Shown: positions 9,665-24,800 of the stretch, piece after piece
How the letters are laid out: each line of letters opens with the position of its first letter
How positions within the stretch are numbered: position 1 is the stretch's first letter
Assembly (NCBI RefSeq): GCF_910592395.1
Contig: NC_088310.1
Span: forward strand, 28,599,491-28,663,490
Length of the DNA: 64,000 nucleotides
Source: Lineus longissimus
Taxonomy: Eukaryota; Nemertea; Pilidiophora; Heteronemertea; Lineidae
Direction of reading: 5' to 3'
Translations under genes and position numbers: made by a program
Notes under the pieces: generated by a model
Database searches by the model: none
Seen by the model: the letters and a program-made list of their open reading frames with translations, nothing else
Told to the model about the DNA's origin: nothing

Positions 9665-10594
9665 TCACAAACTTTGGTCCATTTCGCCAATGATGACACT
9701 GCTTCTAGACTGTACCACAGCACTTTAAGCTGTAGCAGCGCTAAGCAAGAGTCATGAAGACAAATGTCCGCTGCCAGCCGCTGCTGGACCAACCCCCTCG
9801 CCCGCCCCCCATCATGATATCAGATTCAGAGGCCTGGCTGAGCCCTGTGATTTAGCCAAATTCAATATGATTCTTTTCTACTGTGATGTTAAGGCCCTTG
9901 TGTCATGCAGCGTATTCGGTAGCACCGGTACACAACTTATGTTAAACCGCGACGTCTGCTGCAATTCAAATTGCATGACGCCAACGGAATTGTGACAACT
10001 TGTTTCTCAAATCTTTTAGTGAACAGTGATCACGGGCTGTGGGAATTGCGAAGGGATGGTGTAGAGTATCGCCACAACAATGTTGATATGATCACTCGTC
10101 GTTTCAGCGGGCATGACTTGGTACATCCAGTGACCCAGCAAAAAGTAGCCCTGGTACAGCCAGAAGTAGCAACAAATCGCAAAAGGGGATCCTTGTCTGA
10201 CTGGTGGCTGGACCACAATGGTAGGTCACCATCAAATAAGGGAGTGGATCCAGCACAGCTGGATAGAGGGGGCCCCGTTGAGGGCGAAGCCTGAATATGG
10301 TGAGGGCTCGCCCTCACAATCACATGAAAGCGCAGTAGGCGCTCACCCACGAAGGGAGGTCTGGGGGTCTCCAGCAGGAAAATTTTGAAACTGAGATGCT
10401 CTCAGATGCGTTTCCCAAGTGTCTGAGAGACGATGTTTACTCGTTAATTCACTGCAAAGAAATGCATAACGAAAAAGCCACCTAGGTTTTCTTCTTTGGG
10501 TTGTGAGGAGAATATTTCAAATCATTTGAGCAGCAGTGTCTAACCTACAACGCCGTCAATGATTTCCACTGTGTTTTTGTTTTCACTGTTTCAG
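9665..10594. other. Spacer, no supported gene
   Basis: A + frame at 9971-10294 and two - frames overlap one another here. None has recognisable content or splice context. An upstream exon of the candidate gene at 10595, ending in phase 2, should lie in or before this stretch. Confidence 0.3.
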
Positions 10595-11869
10595 ACACTT
10601 GTTGGAAAAGGAAGGACCAAAGGTGCCATCGTCGAGGGCCCAGATAGATGAAGAGATTGAAGCCTGGGCTTCACACAATCCTGTTAGTAACAAAAAAAGA
10701 AGGAAAAAATGCTGTCCCATTTGTCCATATGCCCAGCGCCAGAACCCATTTATACATCTGGGTAGTGAGGCAAGTGTCTAAGAGACCTGCCTGAGTCTCT
10801 CACCGACTGTAGGATTCGAACCAGGGACCACTTGACCTCTAGTTGAGAATCTGAGCCAACATTTTTGGCAACATTCTCTAAAATGTTGAACAAATAGGTT
10901 GTTGCTGAAAATTTTTCGCCAGTTTTCATTCACAACATGTTACAGGACAACCTTTGAATAAGGACGGACAGCCAGACATCATTGAACACAAGTTGTCCTG
11001 CATGCAGTCAATTTCTTGACAGCCATTTAATCCTACATGTAGATGTCAGGCACAGAACAAACACTGTCTGACATTTTGTCAGGCTGCTGTGACATGCAGG
11101 TTACTTAAAAATTGGCTAGGAGACTGATTTCGCAGACCGAGTTTGGCGATAGACGCCAATGCAAATGCCCGAATCCCCTACTCTCATATTTAAAAAAAAA
11201 TTATTTGCTCTTTGCAGGAGATGAAAAGGCCCAAAAGACAAAAAAACAGAGTGAGACAAAATGTGCCGAGATGGAGAATGTCCAGAAAGGCGATGTAAGT
11301 AAAAGTGCATCAGTGTACATGTATTGCGCACTGATTTTCTGTTGTCGTCAATAAACTTTCTCTGCCATCCCAAATTTCCCTGATTTACATCTCTTTGCTC
11401 CATGTTCCTGTGGGTGCTTGTAAACATTGCGGGAATGAAAGTGGGTCTTAGTTCTGCACTGAGTATGCATGCAGAACATCATTAAATAGAACTTCACTGA
11501 ACGTAGACAGTGTCGCATGATGGATGCTGACCCTTCGTCAACATGATTCCATTTTTAACAGTTTTGCATAATTTTAATCACATTTTATGAACCTAGAAAT
11601 GGGTTTCTTTGTTTTGCTGGTTTGAAGTGCACTCATACATTATAATGGCGATAGTCTCTCTTCACGCCGTCAGCAGAACCAGACAGGCCAAGCAGTTCTT
11701 TGTGAAGACATTCTTATGTCACCATAGAAATTGTCATTCTATTTTGTCATCGTTTCAGGTGATGTCACTATCAGGGGAGGTCCTGTACCCTGCTGATATG
11801 ATGGGGAGGGTCAGGATAACCACAGACAGAAAACTGGTTAATGATCTCCTGAAGGGGGGTCTTCAGTAA
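10595..11869 (+). CDS. Candidate gene, three 3' exons, unknown K-rich protein
   Basis: The exons are 10595-10761, 11218-11294 and 11759-11869. The acceptors are cactgtttcag, tctttgcag and catcgtttcag; the donors are ggtagtg (weak) and gtaagt. Phases agree (enters needing 1 nt, then 1, then 0), and the last exon ends in TAA. The encoded tail has about 117 residues. It has an acidic segment (RAQIDEEIEAWASHNP), then a basic Cys-rich patch (KKRRKKCCPICPYAQRQNP), a Lys/Glu/Gln-rich linker and a C-terminal segment with MMGRVRITTDRKLVNDLL. I know no matching family. A first exon with the start codon is not identified. Exon 1 also stays open past the weak donor to a stop at about 10781. Confidence 0.45.
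10805..10865 (-). repeat. tRNA-like SINE head or tRNA pseudogene
   Basis: On the minus strand TGGCTCAG (10851-10858) resembles the pol III A box, and GGTTCGAATCC (10812-10822) is a perfect B box. The spacing is about 30 bp. No paired acceptor stem is evident, so this is a relic. It lies in the intron after exon 10595-10761 of the candidate gene. Confidence 0.5.
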
Positions 11870-12014
11870 ACAGCTGAAAGAACACAGCATGAGGGGGGCA
11901 TCGTGTAATGCCCTAAAAAAAAATGGCCAAATTCCTCGACCCGCACTCGACCAAGACAAGGTGGATGCCATAAGAGGTATGATTTCAAGTCTTGCTATTG
12001 CAGTTGTACATGTA

Positions 12015-12757
12015 CAGGGTGTCACAAAATAAGGTGATCCTGACAGAAGGGGTTAATACAGGCAGCTGATTGCACAAAAAACATTCAATACTTGTTAATA
12101 TCAAAATATAGTCCTTTAGCTTTTATTTGGCACCTTGATAAAAGTTTAAATGGTAGAGTACCATTGTATTGAAAGCGATGTCCAAAAACTGCAATGGTTG
12201 TGATCACTCTCTCAGTGAGTTAATACCATTTGTCAATGAGGAACCGGCGTGGAATCTAACCCGTGACGTGGCACTGATGCACAACTCGGTCTACAACAGA
12301 GGGGCTGACCTGCAGCCAGGTTAACATAATGACTGTAACGTCAGGTCGCGTCACTACGTCATTTCAGACAAGACACTCGCAAGGCATGACGTCGCCATTT
12401 GGTCTGTTCTAGAGGTAAATATGATGACACCTCCTATTGTCAAAACTGAGTTGTGCCTCAGCGCCGCCTGTAGTTTTAGTTCCTCATTGAGGCGCCATAA
12501 TCAGTATTGTTTTTGGGTATGGGCAAGAAATACCAAATGCCATCGCTGGTTATGCAACTTTATAAATTTTTGCACAAAAAGTTTAAGGCAATGGTACTCA
12601 GTCATGCGTGACCTTAGGCCATAACCAAGATATCACTGGAAAGCATCTTGCTTCTACATTATTATGCTATCATGCTTTTTGGTAAGAAGCAACCCTCCTG
12701 CCTGTACTAGTATTAACCCCTTCTATCAGGATTACAGGTCTTTTTATAGACACCCTG
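12015..12757. mobile_element. 743-bp non-autonomous TIR DNA transposon
   Basis: The left end CAGGGTGTCAC (12015) and right end GACACCCTG (12757) are inverted and each is flanked by TA. The similarity continues inward with gaps: atcctgacagaagggg and gttaatac on the left pair with their reverse complement near 12713-12735. This gives TIRs of roughly 50-60 bp. TA target duplication and CAGGGTGTC-type ends suggest a Tc1/mariner-like derivative. The interior has no transposase frame. Confidence 0.75.
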
Positions 12758-14018
12758 TATAGTAGATGGCATACATGTTGTGTCCTACTCGAAATTTCCC
12801 TTTTGATACAGAAATCATGACATTCTTCACCAATGACATCAGACCAGCAACATCAAATACCAAAAGCATTAATGTAACCAACTGCTACCCACTGTAAGTC
12901 AGCTGAGCTGACCATCCTCTTGTTGGTTTATACGGCTTACTAGTGTGCTATTCTTATAAAAGTAACTCTTTGAGGTGTACATGTATTACATCTTGCGAAA
13001 TGGGGCACTGCTATGGAATCTGTTGCATGAAATGTAGGAGAAAACCAGTTTGTAGTGTCATGACACGGGGGAATCCATTTGGTTCTCAAAACAAAGAAAA
13101 TCATTGTACAATGAGGAAGCCTGTTACACCATTTGGCGATCCTAATCTCGAGGTGTTTATTTTCAGCTTACGTCAGGAATATATTTCCCCAGTTAACTGA
13201 TGCAGAATTCAACACCTTTGGAAATGAATGCATCAAGAACCAAAGGAAGCCGGGGAAGGAGGAGTAGTGACATGAGTGATGCCTGACCCCCATTCTCCTA
13301 GCGATCCTAAAGTCCGCTTATTTTACCGCCGACATCAAAGGAGGTGGAGCGGCATGGGATATTGTTGCTGCTCTGGCCTTTTAGGCTGAACTGATTATAC
13401 ATGTAGTTTACACTACAAAACTGTTCATATTATATTTTGTTGTTGTCTTGAACTCTGTTGGGTATAAGACAAAAATGGTTATTTTATAGCAGTTGGATTG
13501 GAATGCCATGATATCAAATACATGCAGCTTTTTTGTTGGTCACCAACTGGTAGCAATCATCTTTGACATCAGCTGGATTCTGCTCTCTGTTTTCCACATG
13601 AATTATATTGTACACTTCAATGTAGGATAGTGTCTTGAAAGAAGTGCTAATATACGCCAATAGATAAAGTAGAATTTTTGCTTACTTTTGTCTCTTCCGT
13701 CAGGTGCCAGTGTGTATGTCCATTGTACACCAGGGGAGCTCTGCACTTTTGACAAGTTTAGCCAAATGGGTAATTTACCAGGATTTTTTCCGACTTTGAT
13801 GTGTGTTTCAACAGTATGCACTTGAAAAATTTGAGTCAAGCGGCATGAGATTTTAGCCAATCAGGTTTGAGCTTAGTTTTGGCGACAATGGCGAGTGCAG
13901 CGCTAGCCCTGTATACATTGTGGCCTACTCTACTGTGATGAGTGTATCCCGGCAGTGCTTTATCTTTTAAAGCATGTAAGGATGGAGTTCTTCAATTTCC
14001 CTACCGGATGCCTTCCTC
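12758..14018. other. Intergenic stretch, nothing recognised
   Basis: Only short frames occur, with no recognised product. No tandem repeat or RNA gene was seen. Confidence 0.35.
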
Positions 14019-14262
14019 AAGGGTATTTACATTATCTCAGAGGTACCCTTCAAAATACCTCTGAGTACCTCAGAGGTATGGTACCCTTCAAGATACCCTA
14101 CAGTACCTCAGCTGCTATCTTTCAAGATACCCTAGAAATACCTAATTATTACCCTTTAAGATACCCTTCAGAACCTCAGAGATACCCTACATTACCTGAG
14201 AATTACCCTACAGATACCTCAGAGATTACCTCTGAAAAGTGACCAATTTACTCCAAGGATTA
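14019..14262. repeat. Degenerate short tandem/palindromic repeat (tacccttcaagatacc)
   Basis: Short blocks of the types tacccttcaagatacc, cctacagtacctcag and cctcagaggta alternate irregularly about ten times. Because cctcagagg-type blocks are near palindromes, the segment can fold on itself. It is followed at about 14360-14520 by a looser run of tatact and atactgat blocks. Confidence 0.6.
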
Positions 14263-14554
14263 CCCTTCATATGTTGAGGGGTAAAACTGAAAGGTATTTT
14301 GAAAGTTATTTTGTAAGGTATTTTTTGATTTTTTTTAGTAGGGTGATACGAATGATTCTAGTATAATGGGATACATCTCAGTATACTAGGGGTAAAGAAT
14401 ATTCTGCGATATACTGATCATTATATTCGAAATAATATACCATCTCCGTATATCCCTGTATATTCTAATTATAAGACATACCTCAGCTAGAATACTGATC
14501 TCAGTATAACAAAATTAACTCGGTATTCCAACCCATTTCGTGCAGTGCTATTGA

Positions 14555-14900
14555 GAACCTCTTCCAGCTGGTTATGATTCTTGTCGAATGACACTATTGA
14601 GCCAGATCGACAGATTGTGATTAGTTAATGACTGTCCTCGCTAGTCAAACCAAGGGAACCATCCGGAAATGGTCCTCAAACATTGCACGTGATGACGTTG
14701 TGATCTCCAGGTTATGGACCAGCTATCCGCGGTCAACAAGCCATGGTCCTGTCAATCTTCCAGCTGGTTATAAAGACGGTGTCTGGCCGCAAACTGTCTG
14801 CGAACGATAAAAGTGATTGTTGTGGTCAGCGGATTGTGACCAGTTCAAGAGAACCTACAACTCTTCCAGCTGGTTATATAGTCTGAGATTGTTCTCGGTG
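14555..14900 (+). repeat. Diverged tandem repeat with cttccagctggttat
   Basis: The block cttccagctggttat appears near 14562, 14757 and 14863. Between copies lie related blocks (cagattgtgattagtt and cggattgtgaccagtt; gagaacct). The spacing is uneven at about 100-195 bp, so this is an old tandem family. Confidence 0.5.
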
Positions 14901-15002
14901 ATCAATTAAGACAGTTCCGCCAGTTCCTAAGTTGTTTATATAAGACAGATTCTACTACTTCAAAACATCAACAATATAAGACAATATACATTCATAGCGC
15001 AA

Positions 15003-15008
15003 TTTATT
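15003..15008 (-). terminator. Candidate POLR1C polyadenylation signal
   Basis: TTTATT on + reads AATAAA on the minus strand, 424 bp beyond the POLR1C stop codon. It is the best-placed signal I found for that gene. Confidence 0.4.
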
Positions 15009-15431
15009 TACAAGTAACAGATACCTGTTTTGGTTCACCTCATATTAAAGTATGGACAACAAAAGATGGACTACTAACAGAAATTTGATTCCTCAAAAAC
15101 AGTAAAGCCTGATATAGAGTTGATAGATGAATCCACTTGAAAACTCTAACTGGGTAAGTCACATGTGTCAGTTGTGATGATGCAGCCTGATTGAGAAAGG
15201 AAACTGTCAGTTCATATTGGTGTGAGTCCTTGAGAAAACTGTCATGCTTTTCCATTGACACCAGACACCAGTCAGGTTTGGATTGGTTAAACTACTTTAG
15301 TGACTGACAGTGTTATGACTCTCAGTTGATTCCCTTGGATAAGGAAAGCATTGGGGCTCCTCATTTACTCATTCAATTAACTCATGAGCTTTGAATACCC
15401 CAGCCTAATTGAACATAACATGAAGAATTGT

Positions 15432-19213
<3,782 letters not shown>

Positions 19214-19489
19214 CGGGTATCTTAGGCCGGGTACCGGGGTATTTGACTACAGATGTAACACCAAAATAAGCGCGTTTACGAACCGATAGTGATCTCTCGG
19301 CGTCCCTAAATAAAATCATTTCAATAACGTTCATCACATTTACCAATTTAATTGATAAAATTAGTAAATTAGTAAATTAGGCATATTTATTGTAAATTTA
19401 TTTATTTATTTTCTAGCCGTGTTGTTTTGTTACCGCGCATGCGTAGTTCTACCGGAAAAGGGTGTTTTCGAGGAAGATATTTTTACAAA
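19214..19489. promoter_or_regulatory. Bidirectional promoter of POLR1C and AP2S1
   Basis: The two start codons face away from each other with 276 bp between them. GCGCATGCG at 19435-19443 matches the core of the NRF1 site, a typical element of housekeeping bidirectional promoters. No TATA box is placed sensibly for either gene; the tttattta runs near 19388-19410 are AT-rich filler. The shared-promoter role is inferred from geometry and the motif. Confidence 0.7.
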
Positions 19490-21104
19490 ATGGTTAGCTA
19501 AACCTCAATGAAGTGATGATAGCTTGTTTCATTCTTTATGTAGTTCTTAAATGCTAGAACGGGTATCCAAGAAAAATTGAGCCAGGGTGATTTGGTTCCT
19601 TGCTCCCAAATGCCACATCCAGCAACGGACCAATTATAGGCCTACTGCACAATTACATGTTTTGTTGGATTTTCTTCTTTTCAGATTCGCTTCATCCTGA
19701 TCCAGAATCGTGCTGGCAAAACAAGACTGGCCAAATGGTACATGCATTTTGACGACGATGAGAAGCAGAAGCTGATAGAGGAGGTGCATGCTGTTGTAAC
19801 AGTCAGGGATGCAAAACACACAAACTTTGTTGAGGTAAAGTTGAGGAAATTCTCTCAAGTAACGCTTGAAGAATGGACTGTTGAGGTGCCTGATGACGAG
19901 GTTGAATCTCTCGACATATTGTTAGTGCAGAGCTATATCTTCATCAGAGAGTTGATTCAAGGGGTATTGAGAGATGATGTAACAACATTTGTATAGCCGA
20001 TAGAGTGGTTACATAATCATGATAATGGAATAGACAGTAGTCACGAGTAGTACAACCCGCAATCTCTCATCACATCTTTAACGCTGTTGTCAAATCTCTT
20101 ATTTCAGTTCAGGAATTTCAAAATTGTATATCGGCGATATGCGGGTCTCTACTTCTGCATATGTGTTGATGTCAGTGACAACAACTTGGCCTACTTGGAG
20201 GCAATACACAATTTTGTTGAAGTCCTGAATGAATACTTCCACAGTGTATGTGAATTGGATCTCGTGTTTAATTTCTACAAGGTAAGTCAAAACATTACAG
20301 TGTATCACTAATCCGGACTTACCACTTGGAGAACTACCGTGGAATGCCCTTAACGGAACCTCTGTTGGCAGGACAGCAGTGATTTTGGTCCCAGTTGTGT
20401 CATTTGTTCACAATATGACCATTAATCAGGACATCTTCCTGTTAAAGACAGCAAGTGTCAGTCTCAAGGGTGTCCTTAATAGAGAGGTTCTACTTTATGT
20501 TCATCAAGGGATTGACTTCGGGTACATTTCATTCTTGGTTTCTTCTCTGTCTCTGGTGTTCCGAACAAACTGAAAACTTTCATTTGAGGACAACTGTTCT
20601 GATTGTCATTTGTCAATCTCTCCAGTGCACAATCAAATGTTATCAATATTGTGTCACGTGCACTCGAAAGGCAATTGACTTCACCTTTATCTTACTAGGT
20701 TTACAGTGTGGTAGATGAGATGTTTCTTGCCGGAGAGATTAGAGAGACAAGTCAAACTAAGGTAAGAACCAGCTGGGATCAGAATATCTAACTTACTTGG
20801 TGTGGAGATTGTAGTCTGTCATGCTCATATCTACCTGACAACAGTCAGGGAATGACTGGGTGAATCATAATAGTAATTGTAGTCCAATGAACTGATTGAA
20901 GAGAACCAAGATTCTCAATCAATACTCTATCCTACCAATTGAAGGGAATTCATGACAATAAGACACAATACCAGGAAGCCCTGCTCTCATGGAAAATAGT
21001 TACATTTACATGTCTACAACAATAATATTGTCTCCGTCATGTATCCTTGTTTTCTAATCTTCCAGGTCCTCAAGCAATTGCTGATGTTATCGTCACTGGA
21101 ATGA
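19490..21104 (+). CDS. AP2S1: AP-2 complex subunit sigma
   Basis: The small sigma2 chain of the clathrin adaptor AP-2 stabilises the heterotetramer and binds acidic dileucine sorting signals at the plasma membrane. The coding exons are 19490-19492 (only the ATG), 19685-19834, 20108-20281, 20699-20761 and 21066-21104. The sum is 429 nt, giving 142 aa, exactly the usual length. The blocks [69 protein letters not shown] and [20 protein letters not shown] are nearly identical to the animal protein. The donor after the ATG is gttagc, which is weak, but splitting the gene right after the start codon is as in vertebrate AP2S1. Intron 3 carries a diverged MITE. Confidence 0.97.
20337..20495. mobile_element. 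Diverged copy of the pogo-like MITE in AP2S1 intron 3
   Basis: The segment is flanked by TA (20335-20336 and 20496-20497). It shares ggacatctt, gttaaagacagc, gtgtcagt and gtgtccttaatagagaggtt with the copy at 6289-6466, in the same order. The left end is degraded (ccgtggaatgcccttaacgg), so this is an older insertion in the intron between the exons ending at 20281 and starting at 20699. Confidence 0.7.
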
Positions 21105-21371
21105 GATTCGTCGATTCATTACTCGTCGGACGTTCTGTGACAATTCAGTGGGGCGTATTGAAAAGTGGACCATGCTGTTCTTTCATAAATGAAGGCAGTA
21201 TCCTAATCAACTATGAGGGTTTGTGCTGACTTCGTAAGTGATGGTGAAAGAAGATCATATCTGATGTGTGAGGGATATAATATTGTTCAGTTCGTGTTGT
21301 CAGTTTCAGAGTTCTTTGAATAACAGGTGAAACTTTATTCGTTGGGTAAAAAAGCTAGGGGGTGTTGCAAT

Positions 21372-21382
21372 AATAAAATAAA
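21372..21382 (+). terminator. Candidate AP2S1 polyadenylation signals
   Basis: Two overlapping AATAAA hexamers (21372-21377 and 21377-21382) lie about 270 bp after the AP2S1 stop codon. Confidence 0.5.
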
Positions 21383-21864
21383 AAAAGACTTCCTCTGACC
21401 AGGAAGTGCTGCCCTCTGTTGCATATCCTGTGAACTTTCTGAGAAATCGCTGATGGTAGAAGTCATTCCAATGTGAGAAATATGACCGAGTATCTTATAT
21501 TTGAACATTCCCAAAGTGGCATGAAATAGAAGTGAACACAAGAACTTGGCAGATATTGAAACTATTCATGTGATTTGTTAGAGAGGTCCTTTTCATCTCC
21601 TCCCCTTTGTAGGGGTTGGTAGGTGGTTGCCAACTAATGTTCTTATGAAAATAACCTTTCTTTCATCAATGTCATTGTATTTGTTGAGCTCCCCCCTCCA
21701 ACATTTAATGTAATTATAGATTGTGAAATAGGACTGTATTCTATGTCTATAAAGTATATGGATAGAAGTAATGAACTGTGTGTTTGCTTCATTCCTTGTG
21801 TCAGTTGATAAGATTATGTGATGTCTTCAGCCAGAATCGAGTTCACCACAAGCTGCACTCCTCT

Positions 21865-24800
21865 AGACGGTCCTCAGACCACAGAGATGTGAAAACACTG
21901 TCCTCAGCATACAGAAATGTTGTGACAATAGACCGTCCTCAGCCCACAGAGATGTGAGATCACTGTCCTTGGTATCCAGAGTTGTGACAATAGACCGTCC
22001 TCAGCCCACAGAGATGTGAAAACACTGTCCTCAGCATACAGAAATGTTGTGACAATAGACCGTCCTCAGCCCACAGAGATGTGAGATCACTGTCCTTGGT
22101 ATCCAGAGTTGTGACAATAGACCGTCCTCAGCCCACAGAGATGTGAGAACACTGTCCTCAGCCCACAGAGATATGAGATCACTGTCCTTGGTATCCAGAG
22201 TTGTGACAATAGACCGTCCTCAGCCCACAGAGATGTGAAAACACTGTCCTCAGCATACAGAAATGTTGTGACAATAGACCGTCCTCAGCCCACAGAGATG
22301 TGAAAACACTGTCCTCAGCATACAGAAATGTTGGGACAATAGACCGTCCTCGGATTACAGAGATGTGAAAACACTGTCCTCAGCATACAGAAATGTTGTG
22401 ACAATAGACCGTCCTCAGCCCACAGAGATGTGACATCACTGTCCTTGGTATCCAGAGTTGTGACAATAGACCGGCCTCAGCCCACAGAGATATGAGATCA
22501 CTGTCCTTGGTATCCAGAGTTGTGACAATAGACTGTCCTCAGACCACAGAGATGTGAGAACACTGTCCTCAGCATACAGAAATGTTGTGACAATAGACCG
22601 TCCTCAGCCCACAGAGATGTGAGAACACTGTCCTTGGTATCCAGAGTTGTGACAATAGACCGTCCTCAGCCCACAGAGATGTGAAAACACTGTCCTCAGC
22701 ATACAGAAATGTTGTGACAATAGACCGTCCTCGGATTACAGAGATGTGAAAACACTGTCCTCAGCATACAGAAATGTTGTGACAATAGACCGTCCTCAGA
22801 CCACAGAGATGTGAAAACACTGTCCTCAGCATACAGAAATGTTGTGACAATAGACCGTCCTCAGCCCACAGAGATGTGAAAACACTGTCCTCAGCATACA
22901 GAGATGTTGGGACAATAGACCGTCCTCAGCCCACAGAGATGTGAGATCACTGTCCTTGGTATCCAGAGTTGTGACAATAGACCGTCCTCAGCCCACAGAG
23001 ATGTGAGATCACTGTCCTTGGTATCCAGAGTTGTGACAATAGACCGTCCTCAGCCCACAGAGATGTGAAAACACTGTCCTCAGCATACAGAAATGTTGTG
23101 ACAATAGACCGTCCTCAGCCCACAGAGATGTGAAAACACTGTCCTCAGCATACAGAAATGTTGTGACAATAGACCGTCCTCAGCCCACAGAGATGTGAAA
23201 ACACTGTCCTCAGCATACAGAAATGTTGGGACAATAGACCGTCCTCAGACCACAGAGATGTGAGAACACTGTCCTCAGCATACAGAAATGTTGGGACAAT
23301 AGACCGTCCTCAGACCACAGAGATGTGAAAACACTGTCCTCAGCATACAGAAATGTTGTGACAATAGACCGTCCTCAGCCCACAGAGATGTGAAAACACT
23401 GTCCTCAGCCCACAGAGATATGAGATCACTGTCCTTGGTATCCAGAGTTGTGACAATAGACTGTCCTCAGCCCACAGAGATGTGAAAACACTGTCCTCAG
23501 CATACAGAAATGTTGGGATAATAGACCGTCCTCAGACCACAGAGATGTGAGAACACTGTCCTCAGCATACAGAAATGTTGGGACAATAGACCGTCCTCAG
23601 ACCACAGAGATGTGAAAACACTGTCCTCAGCATACAGAAATGTTGTGACAATAGACCGTCCTCAGCCCACAGAGATGTGAAAACACTGTCCTCAGCCCAC
23701 AGAGATATGAGATCACTGTCCTTGGTATCCAGAGTTGTGACAATAGACTGTCCTCAGCCCACAGAGATGTGAAAACACTGTCCTCAGCATACAGAAATGT
23801 TGTGACAATAGACCGTCCTCAGCCCACAGAGATGTGAAAACACTGTCCTCAGCATACAGAAATGTTGGGACAATAGACCGTCCTCGGATTACAGAGATGT
23901 GAAAACACTGTCCTCAGCATACAGAAATGTTGTGACAATAGACCGTCCTCAGCCCACAGAGATGTGAAAACACTGTCCTCAGCATACAGAGATGTGACAT
24001 CACTGTCCTTGGTATCCAGAGTTGTGACAATAGACCGTCCTCAGCCCACAGAGATATGAGATCACTGTCCTTGGTATCCAGAGTTGTGACAATAGACTGT
24101 CCTCAGACCACAGAGATGTGAGAACACTGTCCTCAGCATACAGAAATGTTGTGACAATAGACCGTCCTCAGCCCACAGAGATGTGAGAACACTGTCCTTG
24201 GTATCCAGAGTTGTGACAATAGACCGTCCTCAGCCCACAGAGATGTGAAAACACTGTCCTCAGCATACAGAAATGTTGTGACAATAGACCGTCCTCGGAT
24301 TACAGAGATGTGAAAACACTGTCCTCAGCATACAGAAATGTTGTGACAATAGACCGTCCTCAGCCCACAGAGATGTGAAAACACTGTCCTCAGCATACAG
24401 AAATGTTGTGACAATAGACCGTCCACAGACCACAGAGATGTGAAAACACTGTCCTCAGCATACAGAAATGTTGTGACAATAGACCGTCCTCAGCCCACAG
24501 AGATGTGAGATCACTGTCCTCAGCATACAGAGATGTTGGGACAATAGACCGTCCTCGGATTACAGAGATGTGAAAACACTGTCCTCAGCATACAGAAATG
24601 TTGTGACAATAGACCGTCCTCAGCCCACAGAGATGTGAAAACACTGTCCTCAGCATACAGAGATGTTGGGACAATAGACCGTCCTCAGCCCACAGAGATG
24701 TGAGATCACTGTCCTTGGTATCCAGAGTTGTGACAATAGACCGTCCTCAGCCCACAGAGATGTGAGAACACTGTCCTTGGTATCCAGAGTTGTGACAATA

